This document shows positions 28,298 to 41,353 of a DNA stretch of 64,000 nucleotides, in pieces. Every line of letters starts with the position of its first letter. Position 1 is the first letter of the stretch. This DNA is from Utricularia gibba (lineage: Eukaryota; Streptophyta; Magnoliopsida; Lamiales; Lentibulariaceae), in contig NEEC01000004.1 in NCBI GenBank assembly GCA_002189035.1, positions 4,402,001-4,466,000 on the forward strand. Reading direction: 5' to 3'. The translations under genes and the position numbers were made by a program. Under the pieces are notes generated by a model that ran no database searches, had not been told where the DNA came from, and was given only the letters and a program-made list of their open reading frames with translations.

Positions 28298-30307
28298 ATG
28301 TTCAAGGCGGCCAGATACTTAGTGAATTGCGGTAAGCGGCGGTTTTCTGCGGCTAATAGTCGGTGGCATTTAGAGGACGAAGGTGACTGGTTTTACGCAA
28401 GGGAATGGTGGAATTTCAATCCTTCCAGTAGTCGCACCGTCTTTCGAGAAGTTTCTCAGTGTGGGAACGGCGTTGTCTCTGTGTTGGCTCATCCATCCTC
28501 TCAACCTGTAAGTTGTAGTTTATAAAACACTATATATTCTTATTTATATGATTTACTAAGGAATGGGATTTCAAGTACATGCTGAGTGCTTGGATTTATA
28601 GAAAACTGCAGATTAAACATTTTGAATAGCCTGATCTGAATTTGGCTAAAGCTAAGAATTTTACGGCATTTTATATATTTAGCTATGCATAAGTGACTCA
28701 AATGATCATAAAACATACCTAATTTCTGTAGCATCTTTGTTGATCAGAGTTGGATTGTCTTGAATTTGTTAAGAATAGATCCTGAAAAATCTTTGCTGTG
28801 CGGTGCAGGAAAAATCTCAATGGGAACGGACAGAGAAGTGGCTGCAGCAGAGGTGCAGGGAGGTACATCCAGAATCTAGTCATGGCGAAAAATTTCAAGT
28901 TAGTGGTTATGAGTGGAGAACACTTCACTTTAATGAATATACTCGAGAAAGCACCGTTAAAGTATTGGCTGCATATAGGGAAGGAGAACCTGGCTCTATG
29001 TTCTTAATGCAGCAGCCGCATTGTCTATCTGTTCCATGTAATCGTGGCTACAGATTATTTCTTGGGAAGGATAACTAGCTTTTTTTGTGTAAATTTTCTG
29101 CCATCGTCAGAGCTTTTATATACTCTTTTTTTTTAATCCACATGTAGCAAGTTTTTTGTTTTCATTTACACCCCTATTACCTAATGATTTATATGTGCCA
29201 TTTGGTTTCTATTCTTTTGATGCCCTTTTTGCTTTCGCAAGAAAATGCGAATTAGCTTTTTACCATATGGTTCATTTTCCGCAGATGTGAAGAGTATGGT
29301 ATCTGCAGGTCTGGCTACCTTGTCAGCATCGGCGTGTAATCTTATGAAGAACTCTGTCGAGGGGAAGGAAGTTGTAAATATTTTATGCATCGGTCATGGT
29401 GGGGAAGCCTGCCTCTGTTTTTGGCGAGCAAGATTAAAGGTCAGATGTTTTCGTATCCCAGTTTTTTTTTTCATTGAAATTGCTGTATCAAGATGTTCTC
29501 CATGCAAATTCTTTTTGTTAGTGTTTTTTTCTTTTTTTTGTCTCCTGCATATTTATTTTGTGCAAAGAATCTTACTTAAAACTATTTAGCTTCACTGAAC
29601 TGCTCTTTTTGGAACTTCCAGGTTCCCTGGTTCACATAGTTGAACTTGATCCTACGGTGATCTCAGCTTCAATCAAAGCAATGGGGTTTCCTCCTTTTTC
29701 TGTTATGACCCCATCTGGAAATCGGGCCTATCCGAAGCCCGATCTTATTAATGATTTGCTATGGAAAGGAACTCAAGAGAGGCTACTGTTGTTCAACTCA
29801 GATGCTGAGAATTTCATCCTTGACAGCAGCGACATCTATGATATAATCTTCATCGATGCATATGACGGAGATGATATTTTCCCCCACAAGCTGTGGCAAC
29901 CAAACACACCATTCATAGAATCTATTGGAAACCGCCTTCATCCTGATCATGGAACCGTGGTGGTTAACCTGCACTCAGACGTTGACTTGGACACCGGTGC
30001 TCCTAGTCAGTCTGAGCTCCCTACAGGAACGCATGCGTCTCAAGTATGTTGCTCATTCAAAAATGCTGTTCTTGGGAACCAAAGGTCAAATGGTATTGCC
30101 TACACCGTCGCTGTCCCTTGGCTTTGCAATAGCACCCTCGTCGTTGGGAGGGGATTCAGTGGAAACAAGGACGTATCGTTTGGCTGGAGTAGAGCTTTGA
30201 ACACCTTAATGACACATTCTCTTCAAGTAGACACACTTCTAGGTATGCCTTTTTCTTGTTTGCAATACATTAAAAGCGGCTTCACTTTGGAGAACTACGC
30301 AGAATGA
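28298..30307 (+). CDS. SAM-dependent methyltransferase-like protein (spermidine synthase-like fold)
   Basis: Exons 28298-28507, 28809-29037, 29285-29439 and 29622-30307 give 426 residues after one repair. The Rossmann core reads VVNILCIGHGGGSLPLFLAS (motif I), VHIVELDPTVISASIKAMGF (acidic residue of motif II) and YDIIFIDAYDGDDIFPHKLW, which resembles spermidine synthase and related methyltransferases. The substrate cannot be told from the sequence. The basic N-terminus (MFKAARYLVNCGKRRFSAAN) could be a mitochondrial presequence. The frame breaks at GGGG 29401-29404; a fifth G yields the glycine motif and the rest of the exon. Confidence 0.8.
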
Positions 30308-30999
30308 TTCCTACTAGACACCGTTGTAGATAATTTTTCCTTCTTTTTTTCCCCTTCAAGTTTGAGATTATTCGTTGTTGGCTATGATTCTGGATTATTA
30401 TCTTTAAATGTCTATCCTCATTTTTATTGTTAGCTTGCATTTAGATTGAAAATAATAATCATTTTCATATTTATATAGAATAAGAATGTTCGTAAGAATT
30501 TATTTGGATATGTTATCAAACAATGAAATTGGCAAAAAGCAAGGTAAACGTTTCCATAATTCTCTAACTAACTGTCTGTTTAGAAAAGGGAATTCTGTAA
30601 GGGTGTTGGTCTTTCGTGGAAAGGCGTTGTAGCTGATGGACTAGAGAAGGAGGCGAGGTATGACTTGCAGACTTTTGCGCAGATAGATGCAGTGGCCTCT
30701 TACAAATGCAACTACCCAATTTAGGCATGGATATGCTCCGAGTGAATGATCCTGTTTTACTCAGTGAAAGAAGTGTTGCGTAGATTTTCTAGCGTAGTGT
30801 TTGGATTCGTGTGACAGGCTGCAATGACAAGTGGTTTTCTTAAACTAAGGTGAAGTCAGAACAAGTGTCATATAACCGCTGGTGGAAAGAACGGACTGAG
30901 ATGTTTTACTCACTAAAGTTTACCAAACATGATCATAGTACAGGGTTCTCATGTCATAGTCCCAAGATGCAAGGGACATAGAGGATGTACCAGTGCACC
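30308..30999. other. Convergent 3' regions, no gene seen
   Basis: This holds the 3'UTRs of the methyltransferase and TTM genes and a spacer. Short open frames show no conserved motif. Confidence 0.5.
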
Positions 31000-33900
31000 T
31001 TATTTCTGAGACCATAGAGAGCGGAACAAGAGAATGCTCGCACCGCCTATGGCGAGAGCGACGACTATAGGAATGCCAGTGGATCCAGCAACATCCGGGG
31101 GGAACATTCTGTTTGCTTGAGCATCTTGTGCCTGACGAGATCTGTCTCCATAGCGCTCATGGAGGAGACTAGTGAGATTGTCTATTTGATGCATGATTTG
31201 TCGTTGTCCACGAGCAATAAGCAGAACCTGTTGATATTTTTCTTCAGACGGGCAGTGCTTTTTCAAAAGTCATTTTACTAGCAAAGGAACATGGATAGAA
31301 ATCACCTCTTCCATGATAGGCGACTCCTTGGCCAGTTGGGAAGATGAGGAGGAATGACGCAGAAATGAGCCAGTCAATGGACCATTGGTTAAGCCGGAAG
31401 CGAAAACAGAGGAGACAGGTGTTGCACCGCAGGCTTCAGCTTGCAGTGCCAGGTTCTGTTGGCTGGTAGGCGCTCTCAAGTTCTGTTGGCTGGGAGCCGA
31501 TCTTCTTGAGATCTTAGAGTTCAGCTCTTCAATTCGGGAGGTAAATTCATCCATTCTCTCATTCAGAGTGGTGATTTGTTCAGATAGGTGATTAACCATT
31601 CCCTGGAACAAAAATCGTGGGAAAAAAAAGCGTCACATGTTGCTGAATGGCAAGAAAAGATGGAGTTCAGAAGTGAGAAGGGAGCTGGCAAATCAATGAA
31701 ATTACTGGAACAACCACATGGTCCACCAAACTCATGATAAACTACCTGATTAGGGACAGCGGGTGAATCAAGAGCTCGCGCATCATATCTCACATTGTTC
31801 ACTGATAGTCTTGTGAGTTTGGAAGCTTTTTCCCGCAGATTCAGTGACTTTGAGACTCCACTGGAACTTTGAAGATAAGTTTCGCATCAGATATGGGTAG
31901 CTCATAAAATCTCAAGAATACAGCTTGCCAAACAGCAAAACTCTCACCGGTTTAAGAACTTAATTCTTCGATCAGCAGAAGCTCGAGACAGGGCTTCTTT
32001 TGGGCTGGAAGCCAATTCATCATCTATGCTAAGCTTTGTCCTCAAGTCATCAGGCAGTGCCTATGAAAGAATCTGGGTTGAGGATAGAGATTACATAAAA
32101 TGACAACACATACTGATTCAGAGAATCCCAACCATAACATCGTTTATGAGTTTCTCCAACTGAATCTGCTCTATGTATGTATGTGGGATGTAGGAGCCAT
32201 CTAAACCAAGCTCCTCAGCTATATACTTCACATATAACCGATCTTTTCCTTGGACCTGTTTATGAACAAACCCAGTTAAATCGCGACTCGCTCTCCTACA
32301 TCGTCAGCAACTAAAGCTGCCAAAACAAACAGAGCATATTATCAAAGTTCAGACAATTGAAAAAGAACTGATACCTGAATGCACTTGCGATTAAGTTGTT
32401 CCAGCCAATCAGTTTTTACACATACTTTATCAGTGATGAAGACATGACTGTTTCTCTTCAGAATGGATGCAATCGTATATCCCAGTGCCATCAGTCCACC
32501 GAGAAGACGAACACTGACTTCAAAAGTGATTCTTGGTGATATAATAAAGGGGCTATCAGTGACCCATTCCTGAAGGTAAATTCACATATAGGGAGTAAGA
32601 GCTATGCATATTTCCTTATGAATCGCTTACAATCAATAAACCTAGAGCATCATTCAACTCTTGTTTCCAGAATGAATGCAATTTCAGTAACATGTGAACC
32701 ATAAGCATGAAACCTTCGAATATATGACATGTACTGCAAATGCAATCATGTACAGCAAAATGCGAAGGGAGATCTAAAAATTAATGGCTCAGAAGGTCTT
32801 GCAACCATATGCAGAAATTTACTAATGAATAATTCTCTCTTACTGAAAACCAGTCAGCAGATAATGGGAACATATGAAACTTGAGTTATCAGCCACACCT
32901 CAAACATAAGAGTATATTTGCCTTCCCGGTTCCGCATCCTCAAATATGACTGACATGCTTCAGGGTCTTCTCCGGGAGGCAAAAGATAAATGTCATATGT
33001 TTCTTCAGTAGATTCCTTAAAATTTTCTCCAAGAACAGACTTAATCTTTTCATCTGTCACTGTTCTTGTAGACTGAACCAGAATTAGAAAAACCAGTTAT
33101 AATAATTATGAAACATGCTGCCTTAATCTGCCAGGGAATAACCATAAATCCCACCTTCAGTATATATGAAGGATTCTGAAATCCTGAAAATGGGTTGAAT
33201 TTGTTGATGATTTTTATATGAGCTGTTTGCAAGTCCGGCTCAATAAAAGCTTTGTACATGGGATATACCTGGATTCAAAATGCATAGAGCAGTCAAAGCG
33301 CAAGCTAATATTCATCTCAAGCCATAGGGAAAAGTTAGAATGTGAGAACCAAAAAACACCGTTTCTGATATTTGATGAATTATCTCCTCAGGTTCTTGTC
33401 CAGCACGCTGAATATCCCTAAGGACACGCTTTACGAGGTCAAAATGCACACCACCGGTAACAGAAACGCGGAGATCCAGAAAAGGTCGTAGCTTCTCACT
33501 CAATGCATATATTCCTTCAATGATGACAAGACGTGAACTTGGAACTTCTAGAGTCCTGCTTAAAATAATTGTATATAAAATGGCCATTCCACCCTAAGTT
33601 CCTCATTGACAGAGATACACAAGTACACACTCTACAGCATCCCAATGTTAGTGGCATACTGGAGAGAGATGAAACTAATACTACAATTTGATAAAAACTA
33701 ACCTGTATCCTACCCGAGAGCTAGTCTTAAAATCATATATGGGAGTTTGAACCGCCTTTCCTTCTATGAGGTCTCGGATGTTTGCAAGCAAAGTGTCATA
33801 GTCCGTCAACCGTGGATCTGTTACACATATAATCAGCAGAACTCATCAAGCAAAGCTTAAAGAATAAAAAACTTGAAAGAATCACTTTCATGGCCCTAAC

Positions 33901-34339
33901 CACATGCCATGAGCTAATCCCAAAACTCAAAAGAGGATGTAGGACACAAGGTATTAGGTACATGGCATAAAACCGAAGTTCCCAATAAAAGATGTTTACC
34001 ATCAAAGTTCCCATCAATTATACGAGTTGCATCATTGTAGTTATCCATGTTAATGATAGCAATGCTAGGCAAGAAGTTGACAATTTTATCAGTGAACACC
34101 GTTTTTCCAGCACCAGACGGACCGGCTACTCCAATCATCACGATTCTTTCATTCTTCTGAGCTAACAACTGGCATGCGCGGACAACCACAAAGAAACCCT
34201 TCTCAAATGACAAAGGATCTTGGATTGGAACAATCTCATAACGATCACAATCCTTCCTCTTAACTAGCTGAACTTGATCCCTTAATAGCCCTGAACGTTT
34301 TCTTGGAGAATCAATTGCAGGTACTGTGCCTTGAGCCAT
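31000..34339 (-). CDS. TTM: Triphosphate tunnel metalloenzyme, TTM1/TTM2 type (P-loop kinase + CYTH + tail anchor)
   Basis: Eleven exons join in frame for about 680 residues, with the ATG at 34337-34339 and the stop at 31000-31002. The N-terminal uridine-kinase-like domain has Walker A GPSGAGKT at residues 73-80 and SMDNYND-like INMDNYNDATRI. Further blocks are VIIEGIYALSEKLRPFLDLR and VSVTGGVHFDLVKRVLRDIQ. The CYTH domain has TYDIYLLPPGEDPE, the variant tunnel motif of plant TTM1/2, and SYLRMRNREGKYTLMFEEW. A coiled coil (LSEQITTLNERMDEFTSRIE) and a C-terminal membrane segment (IPIVVALAIGGASILLF) follow. Arabidopsis TTM1 and TTM2 are mitochondrial outer-membrane pyrophosphatases acting in senescence and defence. 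Which paralogue this is cannot be decided here. Confidence 0.93.
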
Positions 34340-37300
34340 ATCAAGACAAGTTTTATCCACACAAACGCACGCTGCATGAATATTAGATGTCAAAGCAAAA
34401 TCTATGAGCACTAACACTAGAAAAACTGCAAGAAATCTTACCCTTTCCTGTCCAAAAACGTGTACAGCTAATTCTTGAGAAACAACCACGCGCTTCTCAT
34501 TAAACCCCCCTTTTCAGCTGCTTCATAAACCATCGTCGAACAATAAACTCAAAAGTTCAGCTCCCTAACATCCAAATTCTCAATTCCTATCTCGGATTCA
34601 GAAATACAACTCCACCTCAAAACCTCGAGAATCAATCACACACGAAAAACAAAAAAAAAAAAAACTGCATCCAACTCGAAGTACAACTTGTAGCAGCATA
34701 CCCTCAGATACCTCCCCACTGAGACTCATTAAATCACTCAAGAAGATGCCCGTGCTTTTTACGGACTGAGGCTCATCCAACAATTATAATGTAATTAATT
34801 ATATATTTTTAAAAATGTATTTAAAATATATATACATAATAAATAAAATTCATTTAATTAATAAAAAATATCTATAATTTTGAAATATATAATTAAAAAG
34901 ATTGCATAAATATTTTTAAAAAATAATTTAAAATGTAAATAAATTTGTCCAACTTATTTACAACTTGGGCTCATCCTCTTTATTATACAATTAATTGGAT
35001 TTTAATTGTGTTTTCTTTTCCATTTGTTGAGTTTGGGGTTAATATGGGCCATCAAAATGGGCTTGGCCCAATACAATACCAAGGCTTTGATGGGCCATCG
35101 TCCTCATGAACCCAGTGGGTCTTTTATATTAAATAACTAATTTATCGAATTTATTGTTTCGAAATGTACGTCTTAAGTTATTGACAATGACGGAATATAA
35201 TTTTAATTTTTTTCTTTTTTACCGATTGCATTAAAATATTACCGAGCAATCTCTGTCCACATGTACCATATTCGTATAATTCAAGAAACGTGACCAAGAG
35301 GTCTTACTAGAAAAGAAATAAAACTCTTTGTTTTTTTTTAATTTCCCAAATTTTCAAATTTTATATTCAACTTTTTTGCTATTTGGTATAAAAACACACA
35401 TTTTAATTGTTGCTTTTTGTAGTATTTTGCATTCACTTTATGCAATATCGTCTGCTTTAAATAATTTATTTTTATGATTTCATGTTTTTTATTTTTGAGA
35501 AAAATATTTGTACAAGATTAAAGAAATTTTTCTATTTAAACACGTCATTTACTTCCATTCATAATCAATGTAGGATAACATAAATAAAGTATTAAACACT
35601 CTTTGATAAAACATATGATATAAAAATTAAAATTGACATTTTTGGAAAAAAAAACCCAACATGTTTCTTTCAAGTAAAACAAATTGGGGAATTTAGAAAA
35701 CTGCGCCATCATTTTGGCTTTTAATATTAATTTTTTACTTTGATATATAAAATAGAAATTAAAAGTAATTATTTTTCTAAATATTTTTAAATAAATTATA
35801 CAAAAAATAAGAAATTATAACCCGAAATTTTTTTTAATAGAAAAAGGAATCTCCCAGAAGAATCACATTAAATTATAGAAGTTAAAGTATTGTGTGAAAT
35901 AGGAAAAAAAATAAACAATGAAAATTGACCCAACAAAAAAAGAATTTTTTTTTTAATATTTCTTTTTAGAGAAAATCTTAAATCAATCTTATGATAATAT
36001 ATTTATTAAATAAAAGATTTTGATGATATACCTTATGTTCTCAACTCAGAATTTATACACAATTTTATTATTTAAAAAGATAGAAATTTTGAAATATATC
36101 TTATTTTTAAAAAACTAAAAAATATCCATTTCTTTTTTTTTGAGAAAAAAGAACCTATTAAAGCTTAAATCAAATGTATCTAAATAATATCGGAGAATTA
36201 ATTATTGATTAAATCAACATCATATTCTAAACAACTATTCATTAAAATATCTTTACAATAATATTAGACAAATATTCTAAAAAATTATCTTATTATGCCG
36301 ACATACGCTCAACTATCCCCATTTTGAAGACAATTGTATTTTGATTTATTAATTTTATTTTCGTTAGGGATTTACAGAATTATCATTAATTAATTAATTA
36401 TTTTTTGAATGGTTGCTTTCCTTGATAGGGATGGTTGTCTTTTGGACACGTGTTTATTACGTAAATTACAAAAAAAACACAAATTATTGAAAGATGAGAC
36501 GCGTATATCCGATAAGAATATATTTTTTTAAAAAATGGTAAATATCATATCTTGAAAGCATTTATTTAATCCCTTATTTTTAATAAAATAGAGAAATTTA
36601 AATATCCGATCATTTAGAGAATTGATTACTTTCTTTCCCATATATTAAAACAAATAATTTATGTTGAATATTTTTTTCTCATGATAATTGAAAAAAATGC
36701 AATATTATTTTAAAATAGTTGATTTTATAAAACTCGATTAAAAATAATGATACTGAATAAAAATGAATATATAAAATGATATTTTTTTATTTGAGAATGA
36801 GAGAAAAAAAATGAATAAAGTTTATTTCTCATTTTTCATGAATTGGTTTTTATTATATAAAAATGTTTTTTAAAAAATAATAATAAATAAGAATTAAATT
36901 TAAAAATAAATATTTGTGGTACGATGCGGCTGCCGGTGGGTTTCTTTAACGGTGGAAATGAATGAATGCAGATGAGAAACGTTGCTCGGAGTTGTTGGGG
37001 GATTCTCAGCAATTAAGAAGAAAGCCTAAAGAGTTGCGGTTGCGGCGTAGCCCCAGTTCGCCACTGCAGTGGAAGTATTCTAGAGATATAGTTGTTGTCT
37101 CTGTAGGGAGCGTGGGTGGGTGGGAGTATGCGCCGTGAGGGAGGCGGAGTCACATGTCTGAAAACCAGCATTTAATGGACCACCTTGTTCCTCCTCCCTT
37201 CGCTTTTCATTTCAAACGCTTCTTCTCTCTGCCTAGTGGCCGCTCCTGTCGGAAACTGAATCTTTGATTTTAACCCCATCTGCGTCCTACTCCTAAACTA

Positions 37301-38230
37301 AGGTTTCATTTCACCGTTGATCTCTTTCTCTGCCTTTCCTGTGTTTTCAAAACTCTGCTTTCTTTTCTGGGTTTCGCTTTCAGTCGTGGAATCTCGTCTC
37401 CATTGCTTGATCGTGCAATGAAGATGCAAGTTCGTGATTTGGGGACCTACCGTGCTGATTTTCTGCAATAAAAAAAACGTGGCCTACGCCATTGTGAAGC
37501 CATCCGTGATTAGTTTGTTGGTAATCTTCCTTTATATTGTCAATTTGTGGATTCAAATGTCTGTGCTTGGGTTGTCCGCGAATCTGCAGCTCGCCCCCAC
37601 TTTTTTTCTTCCAGAGTCGGCAACTGGGTTTTGGATTTTTCACTTCCGTTTCAAAAACTTGAGCTGTGCCGAGCTATCCCCTGCAGTTTCTCTTATCCGC
37701 TATACTGTTCATCCAGCCCATCTTTTGACTTCGAATCAAAAACTTAGCTTTTATCCTTTTCCCCCAAAACGCGTTCTGTTGTCTGTCTCCATACAACCCA
37801 GATTCAAATTGAAAAGATCCATCTTTTGAAGCTCTGAATTTGGGTAGAGGTGTGTGTGATCTCTTTTTCTTCTTGGATCTCTAAGCTTTGTCTGTGAGGG
37901 ATATTTCATGAGCCGTCTATTTATGCATACCAATCTGAATCAGGGCCTGTCGTTTTGAAGGGACACACAACTTATTGAAAAGCGATTTTGTAAATTCATA
38001 GCAACATATTTAACTTTGCGGTCCTGCAGTTGTTTTAGCAGCATGTAACATGTCATGTTGATCTTTTTTCTTCATGTGGGTTGGTTGAGTCTTAGCTGTT
38101 ACATAACACTTTCCTCAAAAAACTGCTATCTTTATACTGTTTTGGTTAATGATGCAACTCTGAAAACAAGTAACGTGCACACAGAAGTTGTTCTAATTGT
38201 GATGTAGATCTTCATCTTGAAGGTGTGGAC
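34340..38230. other. TTM leader, long AT-rich spacer, DUF3527 promoter and leader
   Basis: 34340 to about 34780 is TTM leader, probably with a leader intron. 34790-36910 is very AT-rich and shows no gene except the TGGGCY cluster at 35045-35096. From about 36930 GC rises. 37160-38230 looks like promoter and a long, probably spliced, leader of the DUF3527 gene, with pyrimidine-rich stretches and short upstream frames. Confidence 0.5.
35045..35096. promoter_or_regulatory. Cluster of four site II (TGGGCY) motifs in an AT-rich spacer
   Basis: TGGGCC at 35045, TGGGCT at 35058, GGCCCA at 35065 and TGGGCC at 35091. The cluster lies about 700 bp upstream of the TTM start codon and may belong to its promoter if the leader is long. 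Confidence 0.4.
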
Positions 38231-39951
38231 ATGAAGAAAGGGAGAAACCAAGTAACTGCAGCAGCCCATCTTGTGCTTCCATGTAAGACTGGTTTGGATC
38301 CTGAGAAGAAGCTGCAGTTGGGCAGATCGGAAGGAATCCAACCGTGTAAGGTTGAGGTTCTCCTTCCGGGTAGTATTCCAAAGCATATTACACCGTCCGG
38401 TGAGAAGTATATCATTCGTTTCCTTGAGCTGATTCATGATCATGCGGTTAGAGGATCAAGCTGGAACTTGTCAAAAGTTCATGCTTGTCTGGTTGAGTCA
38501 GAAAGCATAAGAACAGATGCATATGATATGGCTTCATTCCTCACCAAATGTCCGGTCACTGCCTGTGGCGATCTGATGATCGGTGATAGCAGGAGAATGC
38601 GGAAGATCCTCAGTCCATTGATTAAACAGCTTGGTAGTTCTACTGACTTCAATACCAGTTTACTTGGTATCAGAGAGCGAGTGCATAGTGCGCCTGCATC
38701 GGTCCGATTCGGACACCGGTTGTCCGGCGAGTCGGAGAATACAATGGCAGATGCCAGCAACCACAAAATGATAGCTGCATCTCTGGAGGGTTTGGCTCTG
38801 CATCGAGTGTGAATTCATGCAGGGATTCTTTGTCTACCTCCTCTGTTTCCTCAGTCCAAGGAACACTACAGTGTAAATGGGAAGATGGTCTTCCTCACCA
38901 CGTTTTCAGTATTGAAGACAAGAAGGATGTCTATGCAGCAAGCGCTTCAAAAGTGGAATCTTCAGATGATAAAGCTTTGGATTGTGTTTACACTTTCTAT
39001 GCAGGGAAAAGAGACTCGGATGCGCGCATTAGAGAAGCCATAGCCACAATGAGAGTGTTTACTTCAATCACATTGTGCTCAAGTATGGAGCAGATCAGAG
39101 AGACAAAGTTCATTCTGTATGCTTCAACCGACGATTACAACGAGGGGATCAACCTAAGTGACTCCAGTAAGAACAGGTTGACAAAAAAGATGGCAAGTGT
39201 GTTCAGGTCAGGGAACTTCTTGAAGCAACGATCGCTTTCGAGGTCTTCGGTTAAAAGTCCTGTTCTGGAAGATCATGCGGTTGCAGATCTTTTTGAAGAA
39301 GATCAAAGTTCCGTTCAACCTGCTGAAAAGACTGATCTTCCAGACCATGAGATTGCAGCCATTGTTATTAGAGAAACCTGCCATGGTCCTGCGGTTGCGG
39401 ACATGGGAGGATGGGGAATCAAATTCCTCAAGAAACCTAGAAACGATCCATCACCAGAAACAACTGAGCCTTCTGAAACCACTAGAAACAACGGCGCATG
39501 CTCGACCAGCATGAATGTCCTGATCGCTGCTGGTATACATGGGAAGTCGACTGGCGGTGGCCCTTCGAGCCTGGTTGAGCGATGGGCCTCCGGTGGTGCC
39601 TGCGATTGCGGCGGCTGGGACATCGGCTGCCCATTAACAGTACTCGTACCCAACCAGAGAACCCCAGATGATTCAACCTCTGAGAAATGCAAGCCGGTTC
39701 ATCTTTTCATACAGGTTCCCCCTTTACGTTCATCTCTTTATCCATCCCATCTGGGAACCATCTATTCGTTTGATCTTCACATGCTAATATTCCCTCAGAA
39801 TTCGCGGCAAGATGCACCAGCTCTGAAGATGGAGAACACTGGAGGAGGAGCTTATAGCATCCATTTCCAACCAACATTATCCCCTCTGCAGTCTTTTGCC
39901 ATTGCTGCAGCTGTTATCCATTCCCGAAATCATGAACTTCACCGGCATTGA
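38231..39951 (+). CDS. DUF3527 domain protein
   Basis: Two exons (38231-39714 and 39799-39951) give 545 residues after one repair. The N-terminal part is basic (MKKGRNQVTAAAHLVLP). The DUF3527 part shows LDCVYTFYAGKRDSDARI, the Cys/Gly motif WASGGACDCGGWDIGCPLTV, a following LFIQ, and the end SFAIAAAVIHSRNHELHRH. The family is plant-specific with no established activity; the clustered Cys in CDCGGWDIGC may bind metal (inference). The frame breaks at GGG 38788-38790: SLEG runs into an early stop, and a fourth G gives FGSASSVNSCRDSLSTSSVS and joins both halves. I therefore call one gene, not two. Confidence 0.83.
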
Positions 39952-41353
39952 AACAAGTCTGTTTTGCCAAAGAAAGAGAATCCGGGTCTGTCTGCAATAG
40001 TGATGCACTACTATGCTTCCTGTAATGCGGAAACTACATGCACATAATTCAGTATCTGAATCACCATATTGTTTCTGTTCAACAACCATTTATCACATTG
40101 ATCTTCCCTGAAAAACCTCAAGCACATTGAGCTATAACATCTTCAAACCGTCCCCTAGGATGCACTTATCAAGTGAAAATGAAAAACAGAAACAAAAAAA
40201 AAAAAAACATGTGAACTAGCCGTTACTCTATCAACGGCTCTTTTTACTAGCCGTTAGGGTATATCAGTGTAGGGCAACGTCAACTAGCCTCAGCTTTCAT
40301 TTAAACTAGTTGGGCACGGGCCGGCCCAGTCTAGACTAGACCCGGCCTGGCATGAAATTTATGGGTATTTTTGGGCTTAGTCCGTATCCTATTGGGCCAA
40401 GTGGGCTCATGTTGTATGCTGGCTAAAGTTTAAACTGTCCCAAATTGAAACCCTAATCGTAGAATTCGGAACTACTCACCCTGTATCACAGAAACCGGGT
40501 TTCTGGTTCCCCTAGTCGCCGTCGCGAAACTGCGGCGGCGAGTGAGTTTCTGTTGTTCTTGTGTGGATTTGTCGACGTGGGCGACGCATGCCTGATCTTC
40601 TTCTAATGATCGGTGATCCCGAATCCGAGCTTCTCCTCTTGGATCTTCGATTGTTTTGTATGCAACTCTCGAATTTGCGTTGCTCCTTATAGCTGGTAAT
40701 GTGGTGTAGATGAATTCATATCCACGCTTCTCTGCACCTCCCATGACCAGCTACAAGCAAATTCCCAACCCTTCACTCTCTCTTTGGATGGTGAAATTGC
40801 TCTTCATCATTCCACTCGAGGTTTGGGATAAAAAGGAAAGATCACGCAAATCGAGTCATGTTTCTTTTTCAGAATTCACAGGCTTTAAGCTTGGAACTTT
40901 ATCTTGAGGTTTTGATTTATCGGAGTTATGTTCGAATGCCTAACCAGACATCAGTCATGTGCTCATCTTCGTTTTTATACCTTGGTGCTAGCACAGTTAC
41001 ATGTCTGGTAAATAGTAGGTCTTTCGTTACAGATGCGGTCATATGATCTTAAGATCACATCTGCTCCATTACGACCACAAATCATTCCCAAATGCCACTG
41101 CATTTTAAGCTTATTACATCCTTTAATGGTGTTCTTACATGTCTCTATAGTCACACATTTTGATTGATTGAACTAACCCGGTGTATCAGCGCAGGATGTT
41201 GAACAGGAATGGGAGAGTCGGGCGATGCTCTCTCTGTAACTTTGATTGATGGATCTTATTGACTAAGAAAACACAGATTTGCTGAACATGATGAAACTAA
41301 GAAAGCAGAAATATGTTGGAAGCACCGTATTTCCGTGGAACAAGACAGTTTCT
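39952..41353. other. Spacer with a promoter-like cluster and a possible unidentified transcript
   Basis: 39952 to about 40200 is the DUF3527 3'UTR. 40218-40257 carries two TAGCCGTTA(C/G) copies around a reverse one (AACGGCT). 40323-40456 is promoter-like (separate entry). 40460-41260 could be a rightward transcript, but open frames are short and unlike known proteins. 41260-41353 is the caleosin 3'UTR. Confidence 0.35.
40323..40456 (+). promoter_or_regulatory. Promoter-like cluster: four site II motifs plus telo-box, no recognised gene downstream
   Basis: GGCCCA at 40323, TGGGCT at 40372, TGGGCC at 40393, TGGGCT at 40402 and the telo-box AAACCCTAA at 40448-40456. This combination is typical of promoters of plant ribosomal and organellar protein genes. 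Confidence 0.4.

Noticed and set aside
38809..39951. A separate 380-residue gene starting inside the DUF3527 locus
   Set aside because: It lacks a conserved start, overlaps the end of the first frame, and joins it to a family-length protein with one added G.
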